Source: Williamsia sp. (lineage in GTDB: Bacteria > Bacteroidota > Bacteroidia > Chitinophagales > Chitinophagaceae). From it: a stretch of 64,000 nt of DNA. Of this stretch, positions 9,289 through 18,376 are shown piece by piece. The stretch is from positions 248,001 to 312,000 of the forward strand of contig JADCRZ010000004.1 in NCBI GenBank assembly GCA_015069695.1. Reading direction: 5' to 3'. Every line of letters begins with the position of its first letter. The stretch's first letter is position 1. Under the pieces are notes generated by a model, which worked only from the letters and a program-made list of their open reading frames with translations, was not told the DNA's origin and did not search any database. Made by a program: the position numbers and the translations under genes.

Positions 9289-9591
9289 ATGTTTGCAGTT
9301 GTAAAAATTGCGGGTAAGCAATTCAGAGTTCAAAAAGACCAGACCTTGTATGTTCCGCAAGTGCAGGGCAGCGCAGGCGATACGATAGAATTTTCAGATG
9401 TGTTGCTGATGCAAGGCGAGAACGAGCTGAGCACAGGAGCTGATCTGAAAGCAACCGTGAAAGCAGAAATCGTAGGCCATGTTAAAGGTGAAAAAGTCAT
9501 TGCCTTTAAAATGAAAAGAAGAAAAGGCTTTCGCAAAAAGCACGGTCACAGAACTCATTACACCAGAATCAAAATAAGCGAGATCGCTTAA
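9289..9591 (+). CDS. rplU: 50S ribosomal protein L21
   Basis: 100 residues from [16 protein letters not shown]21 hallmarks are the AGKQFRV start and the C-terminal [20 protein letters not shown] cluster. It is a 23S rRNA-binding protein of the large subunit. The start at 9289 is preferred to an upstream TTG at 9235 because the family begins with this methionine and the promoter -7 box lies between them. rpmA follows after 35 bp, the usual order. Confidence 0.97.
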   Translation: MFAVVKIAGKQFRVQKDQTLYVPQVQGSAGDTIEFSDVLLMQGENELSTGADLKATVKAEIVGHVKGEKVIAFKMKRRKGFRKKHGHRTHYTRIKISEIA

Positions 9592-9626
9592 TTATATTAT
9601 TCCACCGCATTTATAATATTTATTTT

Positions 9627-9893
9627 ATGGCACACAAAAAAGGGGAAGGCAGCGTAAAGAACGGCCGCGACTCAGAAAGCAAACGCCTGGGTGTAAAAAT
9701 TTATGGCGGACAACCTGCAATTGCAGGCAACATACTCGTTCGTCAACGTGGCACCGTTTACCACGCAGGTAAAGGTGTAGGTGTTGGAAAAGATTTTACA
9801 CTCTTTGCATTGAATGATGGCGTTGTAGAATTCAGAAAGGGCAGAAACGACAGAACAATCGTATCTATATTAGCAGTTGAGCCGACCGCATAG
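9627..9893 (+). CDS. rpmA: 50S ribosomal protein L27
   Basis: 88 residues starting [20 protein letters not shown], with [17 protein letters not shown] and [16 protein letters not shown]. These are the standard L27 signatures. L27 reaches towards the peptidyl-transferase centre with its N-terminal tail. It forms an operon with rplU. There is no N-terminal extension of the kind cleaved in Firmicutes. Confidence 0.98.
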   Translation: MAHKKGEGSVKNGRDSESKRLGVKIYGGQPAIAGNILVRQRGTVYHAGKGVGVGKDFTLFALNDGVVEFRKGRNDRTIVSILAVEPTA

Positions 9894-9921
9894 AAAATTT
9901 TAGAGATATTGTCAAATTTTT

Positions 9922-9952
9922 TTTGACATTCTAGGGGAAGTTTTTAAATTTA
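9922..9952 (+). promoter_or_regulatory. Promoter for the Lys/Ala-rich small gene
   Basis: TTTG at 9922-9925, a 19-nt spacer, and TAAATTTA at 9945-9952 match TTTG-N19-TAnnTTTG except for the last base. Transcription would start near 9959, giving a leader of about 33 nt before the ATG at 9992. A 7-bp inverted repeat (9910-9916 with 9922-9928) overlaps the -33 box. Confidence 0.65.
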
Positions 9953-9991
9953 CTAGTGCATTTTTTTTACTAACTATTAAATTCTAAAAAC

Positions 9992-10105
9992 ATGGCAACT
10001 GCAAAAAAAGCCGCACCCAAAAAAGCCGCCGCTCCAAAGAAAGCTGTGGCAAAAAAAGCCGCTCCTAAAAAAGCTGCAAAGAAAGCTGCTCCTAAGAAGA
10101 AATAA
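9992..10105 (+). CDS. Histone H1-like Lys/Ala/Pro-rich small protein
   Basis: A 37-codon ORF from ATG 9992 to TAA 10103-10105. The product is MATAKKAAPKKAAAPKK and then variations of AxKKAAPKK to a KKK end: 16 Lys, 14 Ala and 4 Pro of 37, with no acidic residue. It resembles the C-terminal tail of histone H1 and the H1-like chromatin proteins of some bacteria, so non-specific DNA or RNA binding is likely (inference). It has its own promoter match upstream and a strong intrinsic terminator 27 bp downstream, which argues that it is a real, probably well-expressed monocistronic gene. Confidence 0.8.
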   Translation: MATAKKAAPKKAAAPKKAVAKKAAPKKAAKKAAPKKK

Positions 10106-10130
10106 TCTTTCTTATAGCTAGGAACATAAT

Positions 10131-10155
10131 AAGTCCCGGACATCCTCCGGGACTT
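10131..10155 (+). terminator. Intrinsic terminator after the Lys/Ala-rich gene
   Basis: A 10-bp stem (10131-10140 with 10146-10155, 5-nt loop) with a GC-rich core is followed by a run of T up to 10160. Confidence 0.93.
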
Positions 10156-10245
10156 TTTTTATGCCCCTATTCTTTCCCCTCCGCCTCCCTTTAAGTATAA
10201 ATTTATTCGTACTTTCCGACCAGTTTACCACAACCTGTCTAACAC

Positions 10246-11916
10246 ATGCATCCCGATAACGACTATATAGCCGACCAGTTTTCCCAACTCTCAAAACTGA
10301 TGGACATTCACGGAGAGAATTCTTTCAAAGCAAAATCATACGCGGTTGCTTCCTATACCATAGAAAAATATCCTGAACAGCTGGCTGATATGCCACAGGA
10401 AAAACTGTTTATGATTAAAGGCATCGGGGATGCCATTGCAAAAAAAATCATAGAAATCATTGAAACAGGTGAGCTGAGCCTCCTGCAAAAGCTGTTGCAG
10501 CAAACGCCGCCCGGTGTGGTGGAAATGCTGCTGATAAAAGGCATTGGCCCGAAAAAAATCTCTGTGATCTGGAAAGAAATGGAAATAGAATCCTTGGGAG
10601 AACTGTTGTATGCATGCAATGAAAACCGCCTGACCCTTTACAAAGGCTTCGGAGAAAAAACACAGAAGAATGTTAAGGAAGCCATTGAGTTTTACTTTAA
10701 AAACCAGGACAGCAACTTGTTTGCAGAAGTAGAACAATACGCGCAGGAACTTGACCAGAGATTGAAAAAAGCCTTTCCTGATAAGGAATTTGCACTTGCG
10801 GGCGAAGTAAAAAGACAGCTGGAAACCATCCGCCAGCTTGAATGGGTAACAACAGCCTCTGCAAAAGAATGCATCCATTTCTTTACGCTAAACGGCTTTG
10901 AACAACTGGCAGGCCAACAGGATATACTTGCTTTTAAACAACCTGATTGCCTGCCTGTACTGCTTCACCTCACCACAGAAAATAAATTTTATACCACTGC
11001 AGTGCAGAAAAGTTCAAGCCCCGAATTTGCACAGGCCTTCATACAGAGGGCCGGCAGTGAAACAGAAGGGGCTTCCTCAGAGAAGGCCGTTTTTTCCCAA
11101 CTGCATCTTCCCTATATACCCGCTCCTCTCCGTGAGCATGCCAGCATACTGGACGCTCCGCCTACTGCTTTTATTGAGCCAACAGATATAAAAGGCATCA
11201 TTCACTGCCACAGCAACTGGAGCGATGGCAGCAACACCTTGGAAGAGCTGGTGGAAGCCTGCAAAGCCCGCAAGCTGGAATACCTGGTCATCAGCGATCA
11301 CAGCAAGAGCGCTTTTTATGCAAACGGGCTCGATGAAAACAGGACTGCCGCACAGCAGGCTGCCGTGGATGCCCTGAACAAAAAGACAGCCCCTTTTAAA
11401 ATTTTTAAAAGCATTGAGTGCGATATCCTGAATGATGGAAAGCTGGATTATGCAGATGATGTGCTCTCCACATTTGACCTGGTGATTGCTTCCGTACACT
11501 CCAACTTAAAGATGATCGAGGAAAAAGCCAATCAACGCCTGCTGAAAGCCATTGAAAATCCGTACACCACAATCCTGGGCCATATGACGGGCAGACTCTT
11601 GCTGAGCCGCAAGGGTTATCCGGTAGATCACAAAAAAATCATTGATGCGTGTGCAGCCAACAAAGTAGTGATCGAACTGAATGCACATCCCCGCCGGCTG
11701 GACATTGACTGGCGATGGATCGATTATGCCCTGCAAAAAGGGGTGCTGATCTCGATTGACCCCGATTCGCACGTAACAAGCGGTTTTGATGATACACGTT
11801 ATGGTGTGCTGGTGGCGCAGAAAGCCGGACTGACAAAAGAAAACAACCTGAGCAGCTTTTCCCTGCAGGAGCTGGAAGAATACCTGCTGAAGAGAAAAAA
11901 AGAAAAAGGCATTTGA
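10246..11916 (+). CDS. PolX-like protein: HhH and PHP domains, degenerate polymerase site
   Basis: 556 residues with the architecture of bacterial family X DNA polymerase. Helix-hairpin-helix motifs (IKGIGDAIAKKIIE and IKGIGPKKISVIW) lie in the first 110 residues, a polymerase-fold region follows to about 300, and a PHP domain fills residues about 320-550. The PHP metal ligands look intact: HCHSNWSDGS, ISDHS, ECDIL, ASVHS, ELNAHP and DPDSH. The polymerase site does not: where the family has GS-x-RR and an Asp-x-Asp pair, this protein reads AGEVKRQLETIRQLEWV. It should therefore be a PHP nuclease or phosphoesterase acting in DNA repair rather than a polymerase (inference). It is convergent with the kinase gene; the stops are 2 bp apart. 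Confidence 0.88.
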   Translation: MHPDNDYIADQFSQLSKLMDIHGENSFKAKSYAVASYTIEKYPEQLADMPQEKLFMIKGIGDAIAKKIIEIIETGELSLLQKLLQQTPPGVVEMLLIKGIGPKKISVIWKEMEIESLGELLYACNENRLTLYKGFGEKTQKNVKEAIEFYFKNQDSNLFAEVEQYAQELDQRLKKAFPDKEFALAGEVKRQLETIRQLEWVTTASAKECIHFFTLNGFEQLAGQQDILAFKQPDCLPVLLHLTTENKFYTTAVQKSSSPEFAQAFIQRAGSETEGASSEKAVFSQLHLPYIPAPLREHASILDAPPTAFIEPTDIKGIIHCHSNWSDGSNTLEELVEACKARKLEYLVISDHSKSAFYANGLDENRTAAQQAAVDALNKKTAPFKIFKSIECDILNDGKLDYADDVLSTFDLVIASVHSNLKMIEEKANQRLLKAIENPYTTILGHMTGRLLLSRKGYPVDHKKIIDACAANKVVIELNAHPRRLDIDWRWIDYALQKGVLISIDPDSHVTSGFDDTRYGVLVAQKAGLTKENNLSSFSLQELEEYLLKRKKEKGI

Positions 11917-11918
11917 TT

Positions 11919-14900
11919 TTACAGGATGGGTTCTGCAATGGGAATCTCTACCAGGAATGTTGTTCCTGTTCCTTCCTCTGTTTCAAACCAGATCCTTCCG
12001 CGTATCTGCTCGGTAATGGTTTTACTCATCGCGAGGCCCAGGCCCGTACCGGATGACTTGGTTGTAAAATTGGGCATAAATATTTTCTTTCGCATCGCTT
12101 CCGGTATGCCATCGCCATTGTCACTTACCCTGATCACAATAGCATCATCAGAAAGTTCTTCCGTTACAGAAAGCAAACACAATTCTTTGTTATTGCAAGC
12201 TTCTACCGCATTCTGAAACAAATTGGTAAACAACCTGTTTACCTGTGTTTTATCTGCTTCAATAAAAACAGACTGATGAACAGGAAACCACTTGAACTGC
12301 ACACTATCGACCGACTCATATAACAACCCAAGCGAGTGCAGTATTTCATGCAGGTCGAACACTTCTGTTCTTACATTTCCGATATTGGCAAACTGGGAGA
12401 AATCTGCCGCGATCTTTGACAGATGATCTATTTGCTCGATCAGCGTATTGGCAACATTGGCCGAGAGTTCCTTTACATTACCGGAATTGTTGTTGATCGC
12501 CTTTTGCAGATACTGGATACTTAGCTTCATCGGCGTCAGCGGGTTTTTGATTTCATGGGCTACCTGCCGCGCCATTTCACGCCAGGCTCCTTCGCGTTCA
12601 CTCTTTGCCAAAGCCTGGGCACTCTCCTCCAGCTTCACCACCATCTTGTTATACTCCTTTATCAATCCCCCGATCTCATCATCCCGGTGCCAGGCTATTT
12701 CTTCATTCAGCTTACCGAGGTTGATCTCCCGCATCTTGTGACCAATCAGCAAAAACGAAGAGGTGATGCGGTGGGTGATAAACAAGGCTACAACACCTGC
12801 CAGGAGAAAAATAAAGGCATTCAGGTTGATGATGGTGACCAGGAAATTAGATATCTCTTTTTTTAATTCAGCCTGCGACACAAAGGAAGGGATATTGAGA
12901 TACGCATAGGTATTGCCTTCCGTATCCCTGATCGGGCTGTAAATGCTTTTATAAGGAACATCACCCATCCGTTCCTCGTTCATAAATTCAACCAGTTGCT
13001 CATTGTGGATAAAGTAAAAAGCGACCGGGTTCATTTTAGAACTCAGGATCCCCTTGCTGTAAATAAAGGGATTGGATGCCATCTTGAGGTTGCCATCCAG
13101 GTCGTAGAGGTTCACTTCTGTACCATGAATTTCTGCCACATCATTCAGGAGGTTTTCCAGCTGGTTATCTGACCCGGCGTTGTACGCATTGATCATCTCT
13201 GTGAACGCGCCCTGTCCCCTGATCTTGTTCTGGATATCGTTCACCATGATCTGGATGGCTTTGCTAAGGCGTTCCTTGTTGTTTTTCTCATAGCGGTTAT
13301 AGAAAAATATAACAGTGGCCAGCCCGATAACCAGGAAAGAAAACAAGCTGATAAAAATGATGGTGATATAAATCTGGGAGCGGATGTTCAGCTGCCAGTA
13401 TTGCCTGAAGTTGCGCCACTTCCATTTGGAGTGAATAAGCAGGGCAAAAAATCTGTAAAGGATCGCCAGCATGATAAATGTGCTGAACAGATAGGCAAAT
13501 AACGTAACTGATTCGAGTAAGGTATTGTCCTTTTTTACAAAGATGACGATCTTGTTTTCACCTTCATTGTACCAAAGCAGGTTGTACCCGGCTTTTTTCT
13601 GAATCGACCTGTTTTGCGGTACTTCTTCTGCCTTCAGGTGCGTGGGAAACTCATAATTATTGTAATGATCATACAGCCTCAGGTCGTTGTACACAGCGTA
13701 GGAATAATCGGGAGAAAATTCCGGGAACAATTCCCGATTCTGCCTGAACAACTCGGGAATCAGGGCATCATTCTTATACTGCTTCGGATTCGACATTACA
13801 AATAAATAGCCGGCCTTTTGGCCCGCCGAATCCAGGACCGTTTTTTTGAAGATATAGGCATATTTGTCGTACGACTTTTCATAGTAACGTACATCGTTGA
13901 TAGAAGTAGGGATTCCATCGATCTGGTACACCGTATTCAGCGTATCAAAAGAAAGGGATTCGTCGTTAAAGAGCGGGCGCTCCTGCGCATCAAAGGTGTA
14001 AATCTTTGTATCAAATTTGGTCAGGTAAACAATGAAGTTTCTGTTGGTAAGACTGTCTTTCAGGAACCGGTTGGAGGATGCAGTTTTGAAGCGGTTGAAG
14101 TCAGGGAACATCGCATCATTGCCGAAATAAGCAAACGCAATGCTGATCAGCAATTCGGAGGAAGGGCTTGTTTGCGAAGACAATTTTTCTGCCATGCGTT
14201 TTCTTTGCTCCAGTTCTATCCTCTGGTTTTCAGAAAGTATGATCAGGGAAACAGAAAACGCATAAATAAACAACCAGAAAACAACTGCCGAAACATTTAA
14301 TCTATTGAACAAACCGGCAATGGCCCTTTTCTGGATCAGCCAGGTATAGATTAGCAACCAGATTAAAGCACAGCCGTTCAGCTCAAAAACTTCATACCCT
14401 TTCTGAAAGGTAAGGAGCAATAATCCCGTGGCAGCAATCAGCATATACAGGTATCCCCTTCTGACTTGCTTGACCTGCAATAAGATAATGACTGATTTTA
14501 ACAAGAGCTCTGCAGCATAGAAATAAGTAACGGAGATACACGCCAGTATAAAAAAGCTTAGTACACTGTAGATGTTGAGATTAAAAAAATTGGTAACGGA
14601 GAACGGTATGCGTCCATCCGCGATCAGGCTTTTCACAATATCGGCAGCGCCGAATGTAATTACTACCAGCACAATAACCAGGAGTAATGTGATAGCCCAC
14701 CGGGAGGCATTTGTTCTTCTTGTATTCAAATGACGCAGTACAGTTACCTGCCTGATAAATATGACCAGCCAGCAAGCAAGCAAAGAGTTGATCAGCAAAT
14801 CACCCAGCGAACTCAGGATATATCCGGCACCGTAGATGCCCGGGCGGAACAACCCGTATTGTTTCAGGTTCAGCAGATCAGCAAACAGGTACGTAGCACT

Positions 14901-15677
14901 GCGAAGCAGGAGAATTGTCGCTACAAGAAACAAGATTCCCTTGAGCGCTCCCTGCTTCCTGGCAATAAGAATGGCCGTATTGTTGATGGCAATCAGCAAA
15001 AGGATGACCGATATGGTTCCCAGGAGGGTTGAGACCCAGTTTGATGCGGGTTTGAACGGCTTTGCCTTGAGGTAAAAAAGTGTGTTCTTGTATAAACTTT
15101 TTACGGCCTTTCCTGAACTATCGCGGGAAATAAAAACCCGTTCTCCAGCTCCATAATGCCCCACAAAATCTTCCCGGAGATGGCTGATTTGCATGAAGTA
15201 TTTGCTGTAAACAGGCACAAGGCCGATGGCTAATATTTTTCTGTTGTCTGACAGGCTTAGCTCGCGGCGGATAAATTCAAATTGTCCGCTTGGTAAGGTG
15301 GCAAAACCGTTTGCAGCATGCGAGAACAAGATATCAGGAGACGGCAGCACACCCTGGTTGTTCCAGAATGCAAGCTTGATAAGCCCGTACTGGTCAGATT
15401 GGTATATAAACAACCCGTACTGCTTGGCCACGAGTCTTTTCAAGCCTGCTTCATCATAGGCTTGATCTGTGATTCTCCGAAGCAAGGCAGTGTCCTGTAA
15501 GGTTTTTGAAAAATCTTCTTCTTTGGACTGGATAGACCGTTCAATAGAATGGTGCAGATGATCAAATGTATCAACATGAGTCCATAGATAGCTAACAACG
15601 CGTGAAGCAAGAAAGACCAGGATGGCAACGGAGAGCAGGTAGATATTTATCCGGGAAACAAAATAGGGTCGTTTCAA
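11919..15677 (-). CDS. Large multi-TM sensor histidine kinase
   Basis: 1252 residues, far longer than typical kinases. After an N-terminal TM helix (about residues 11-30) comes a periplasmic region, then a block of about eight to ten hydrophobic helices (about 215-480), a second extracytoplasmic region, another TM, a third sensor-like region, a TM (IFLLAGVVALFITH) and a HAMP-like linker. The HisKA domain has VAHEIKNPLTPMKLS with the phospho-acceptor His at about residue 1041. The HATPase domain carries the N, G1 and G2 boxes (NAVEACNN, VSDNGDGIP, SSGTGLGLAM). It autophosphorylates at the membrane in response to an unknown signal. No response regulator is adjacent. It starts 12 bp after mazG on the same strand. 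Confidence 0.9.
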   Translation of the reverse strand: MKRPYFVSRINIYLLSVAILVFLASRVVSYLWTHVDTFDHLHHSIERSIQSKEEDFSKTLQDTALLRRITDQAYDEAGLKRLVAKQYGLFIYQSDQYGLIKLAFWNNQGVLPSPDILFSHAANGFATLPSGQFEFIRRELSLSDNRKILAIGLVPVYSKYFMQISHLREDFVGHYGAGERVFISRDSSGKAVKSLYKNTLFYLKAKPFKPASNWVSTLLGTISVILLLIAINNTAILIARKQGALKGILFLVATILLLRSATYLFADLLNLKQYGLFRPGIYGAGYILSSLGDLLINSLLACWLVIFIRQVTVLRHLNTRRTNASRWAITLLLVIVLVVITFGAADIVKSLIADGRIPFSVTNFFNLNIYSVLSFFILACISVTYFYAAELLLKSVIILLQVKQVRRGYLYMLIAATGLLLLTFQKGYEVFELNGCALIWLLIYTWLIQKRAIAGLFNRLNVSAVVFWLFIYAFSVSLIILSENQRIELEQRKRMAEKLSSQTSPSSELLISIAFAYFGNDAMFPDFNRFKTASSNRFLKDSLTNRNFIVYLTKFDTKIYTFDAQERPLFNDESLSFDTLNTVYQIDGIPTSINDVRYYEKSYDKYAYIFKKTVLDSAGQKAGYLFVMSNPKQYKNDALIPELFRQNRELFPEFSPDYSYAVYNDLRLYDHYNNYEFPTHLKAEEVPQNRSIQKKAGYNLLWYNEGENKIVIFVKKDNTLLESVTLFAYLFSTFIMLAILYRFFALLIHSKWKWRNFRQYWQLNIRSQIYITIIFISLFSFLVIGLATVIFFYNRYEKNNKERLSKAIQIMVNDIQNKIRGQGAFTEMINAYNAGSDNQLENLLNDVAEIHGTEVNLYDLDGNLKMASNPFIYSKGILSSKMNPVAFYFIHNEQLVEFMNEERMGDVPYKSIYSPIRDTEGNTYAYLNIPSFVSQAELKKEISNFLVTIINLNAFIFLLAGVVALFITHRITSSFLLIGHKMREINLGKLNEEIAWHRDDEIGGLIKEYNKMVVKLEESAQALAKSEREGAWREMARQVAHEIKNPLTPMKLSIQYLQKAINNNSGNVKELSANVANTLIEQIDHLSKIAADFSQFANIGNVRTEVFDLHEILHSLGLLYESVDSVQFKWFPVHQSVFIEADKTQVNRLFTNLFQNAVEACNNKELCLLSVTEELSDDAIVIRVSDNGDGIPEAMRKKIFMPNFTTKSSGTGLGLAMSKTITEQIRGRIWFETEEGTGTTFLVEIPIAEPIL

Positions 15678-15689
15678 TGATGGTTAGTT

Positions 15690-16454
15690 TTACCGCTTAA
15701 CTGAGTTCCACAAATCGTCCATTTCAGATAAGGTAAGCTCATGGAGGTTTTTTCCGTTGGCTGCTGCGATTTCTTCCATACGGGTGAACCGGTGAATAAA
15801 TTTTTTATTGGTAAGCTCCAGCGCGTTCTCGGCATCTATATTCAAAAAACGTGCGTAATTTATCAGGCTAAAAAGCAGGTCGCCAAACTCCTCTTCTATC
15901 TCCGGCTTTTCTTTCACTGCCAAGGCCTCCTGCAATTCGCCCATTTCTTCTTCAACCTTTTCCCAGACCTGCCCGGCATTCTCCCATTCAAAACCAACCT
16001 GTTTTGCCTTTTCCTGCAAACGCATGGCTTTCACAAGTGCAGGCAAGGACCTGGGAACCCCGCTTAACACAGATTTTTTTCCTTCTTTCAGTTTAAGCTT
16101 TTCCCAGTTCTTTTTTACATCTTCTTCTCCACTTACCGCCACATCTCCATAAACATGCGGATGGCGGGCGATTAATTTGGCCGATATTCCTTCAAAAACA
16201 TCCTGCAGCGAAAACCGGGCTTGCTCGTCTGCAATTTTCGCGTAGAAAACAAGGTGAAGCATCAGATCGCCCAGTTCTTCCTTGATGCCCTTCCAATCAT
16301 TCTCCGTAATAGAATCGGCCAGCTCATAGGTTTCTTCGATGGTAAGCTGCCGCAAGCTCTGAATCGTTTGCTTGCGGTCCCAGGGGCACTTTTCACGAAG
16401 ATCGTTCATGATACTGACCAACTGCAAAAAAGAATCTGTTAAACTATCCGCCAT
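15690..16454 (-). CDS. mazG: Nucleoside triphosphate pyrophosphohydrolase MazG
   Basis: 254 residues from MADSLTDSFLQLV at 16454, the usual length for two-domain MazG; an upstream start at 16484 has no family support. The first domain shows CPWDRKQT and the EETYELADSI metal motif, and the second shows EEMGELQEAL and EEFGDLLFSLINYAR. It hydrolyses NTPs to NMP and pyrophosphate in the cytoplasm, removing abnormal nucleotides. It is followed 12 bp later by the giant kinase, so the two are probably co-transcribed. Confidence 0.93.
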   Translation of the reverse strand: MADSLTDSFLQLVSIMNDLREKCPWDRKQTIQSLRQLTIEETYELADSITENDWKGIKEELGDLMLHLVFYAKIADEQARFSLQDVFEGISAKLIARHPHVYGDVAVSGEEDVKKNWEKLKLKEGKKSVLSGVPRSLPALVKAMRLQEKAKQVGFEWENAGQVWEKVEEEMGELQEALAVKEKPEIEEEFGDLLFSLINYARFLNIDAENALELTNKKFIHRFTRMEEIAAANGKNLHELTLSEMDDLWNSVKR

Positions 16455-16542
16455 GGAACTATTTATTTGGGCTAAAAATAACAAGATTTTTACAGCGTTT
16501 CCCTATCCAGACAGGGTATAATCTGTTTATTATTGCACCAGT

Positions 16543-17403
16543 ATGAAGAAGCTGCATACCTATAAAGCGATTTACGTGTTACCAGCTGTTTTGTTGCAGC
16601 TATACACCCTTTCCTGTTTTAGCCAGTACTACTACAAGGATATTTTGAACACCCGGGATGTGAACCATAATTTCCTATTGTACAAAACCAATAAAGTTAG
16701 CCGGATCAAGCTCAACAGTTTTCAGGGAAACACCCCTGTAACCGAAGGCTTTGTGTGCGAGCAAAAAATCACGGGCAACCAGATGGTCACCTACACAAAA
16801 ACGGCTGATGCAGGCGAATCTTACTTCACGGCTTATTACAATGGAAAGTCTTTGCTGACCAGGTCGGTCGACAGTTCGGAAGAAACCATCAGCACCACGC
16901 TGTATGAGTACGATGATGCTGATCATATCTTGAAAATGGCCAATGAAACCCGTGCACGGGATGGCAGTTCCAAAACTGCTGAAGTGCATACCTGGCAATA
17001 CAACCAGGCAGGCAAACCTGTAAAGATGCTCCGGATAAGAGACGGCCGCGATACCACCACCATTCTGTTTACGCTGGATGAAAAGGGAAATGTGTCTGAA
17101 GAAGGCGGTGTAGCCGGTAAAGGACCGGAGAAAATTTATTACTACTACGATGACCAGAACCGCCTGACGGATATTGTACGCTATAACAACAAAGCCAAAC
17201 GTTTGCTGCCTGATTATATGTTTGAATGGGATGAAAATGGTGAACTGGCTACCATGCTGGTGGTGCCTGAAGGCAGCAGTGATTACCTGAAATGGTATTA
17301 CAAGTATGATGAAGCTGGTTTAAAAGCGGTTGATTTCTGCTATAACAAACAAAAAGAACTGCAGGGAAAGATCGAGTACAGCTACAATTCCTCCGGCAAA
17401 TAG
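16543..17403 (+). CDS. Secreted hypothetical protein with YD-like repeats
   Basis: 286 residues with a signal peptide (hydrophobic IYVLPAVLLQLYTLSCFSQ, cleavage near residue 28). The mature part is a series of β-strand repeats with YEYDDADHIL, WQYNQAGKPV, YYYDDQNRLTDIV, YKYDEAGLKAV and EYSYNSSGK. These resemble the YD/RHS-like repeats of Bacteroidetes surface proteins. No enzymatic motif is seen, and no specific function can be given. It stands alone between mazG (divergent) and a kinase gene. Confidence 0.7.
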   Translation: MKKLHTYKAIYVLPAVLLQLYTLSCFSQYYYKDILNTRDVNHNFLLYKTNKVSRIKLNSFQGNTPVTEGFVCEQKITGNQMVTYTKTADAGESYFTAYYNGKSLLTRSVDSSEETISTTLYEYDDADHILKMANETRARDGSSKTAEVHTWQYNQAGKPVKMLRIRDGRDTTTILFTLDEKGNVSEEGGVAGKGPEKIYYYYDDQNRLTDIVRYNNKAKRLLPDYMFEWDENGELATMLVVPEGSSDYLKWYYKYDEAGLKAVDFCYNKQKELQGKIEYSYNSSGK

Positions 17404-17585
17404 TTTGACAGGTCTCCGGTATAAAAAGCCGCCCACATTGAGCTGGTGGTATAATCCTGTTCCCCCAGCTGAAAGCCATGAATCGGTTTTGCTCTCCTGA
17501 ATTAGGGTGATTTCACGGTAACAAGCCGCCTGATGCTTCTTTAATATGCCGTATATTTCAGGTATAAAAGTTTTAAACCGGGACC

Positions 17586-18371
17586 GTGCAAAATGTAGAG
17601 ATCAATATCATCGGGGTGCTTGTTTCCATGCTGGTAGTTGTTTTACTGGCCTTGTGTATCCAGTACATCCTGTATCATTACAAGAAAAGACAGCACTACT
17701 TTATACAGGAAGTAGAATTTTTGAAACTGAACTACGAAAAAGAACTGCTCAGGGCTCAATTAGAGATCCAGGAGCAGACTTTCCAGCATATTTCGCTGGA
17801 GCTGCATGACAATGTAGGGCATTATATTTCGCTCGCCAAGCTGCAGCTGGTTACCCTGAACGGAAACGACGAAGACCTCTCCGGCAAACTCAGCTCTTCT
17901 GTGGACCTGCTGGGCACTTCCCTGCAAGAAATCCGCACACTTTGCTCAAACCTGAACACCAGCAATCTGAAGAACAACGGACTGATCAAAACGGTTGAAC
18001 AGCAGGTAGAGCAGCTCAGCAAATCGGGGCAGTTTGATGTCGCATTTACAGTAAAAGGAAAAACAGTTTATATGGATGAAAAAAAAGAACTGATCCTTTT
18101 CCGCATCATCCAGGAAGGACTTAATAATATTATTAAACATTCGCAGGCAAACAAAATCCGGATACAGCTGGCTTATTGCAAGGATGATATGGAACTCACG
18201 GTTACAGACAACGGAAGGGGCTTTGATGTACAAAAATGTTTAAGCGGAGCAACTGCTTCTTCCGGCATCCGGAACATTGTGAACAGAAGTCTCCTCATCA
18301 ATGCTTCGCAAAAAATATGGAGTGAGCCCGGCAAAGGTACAACGATCCGGATTACCACACCTTACCAATAA
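17586..18371 (+). CDS. NarL-partner sensor histidine kinase (HisKA_3 type)
   Basis: 261 residues with one N-terminal TM helix (about 8-30), a coiled-coil linker and then LELHDNVGHYISLAKL, where His74 is the expected phospho-acceptor. The HATPase domain has FRIIQEGLNNIIKHS and VTDNGRGFD, ending with PGKGTTIRI. The start is a GTG at 17586. No extracellular sensor domain exists, so it may read a membrane or partner signal. The response regulator begins 5 bp after its stop; the two form a pair. Confidence 0.9.
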   Translation: MQNVEINIIGVLVSMLVVVLLALCIQYILYHYKKRQHYFIQEVEFLKLNYEKELLRAQLEIQEQTFQHISLELHDNVGHYISLAKLQLVTLNGNDEDLSGKLSSSVDLLGTSLQEIRTLCSNLNTSNLKNNGLIKTVEQQVEQLSKSGQFDVAFTVKGKTVYMDEKKELILFRIIQEGLNNIIKHSQANKIRIQLAYCKDDMELTVTDNGRGFDVQKCLSGATASSGIRNIVNRSLLINASQKIWSEPGKGTTIRITTPYQ

Positions 18372-18376
18372 AGCGT

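Noticed and set aside
12448-12866. Long plus-strand frames opposite the giant kinase
   Set aside because: They are antisense shadows of a well-supported coding region with clear HAMP and HisKA motifs.
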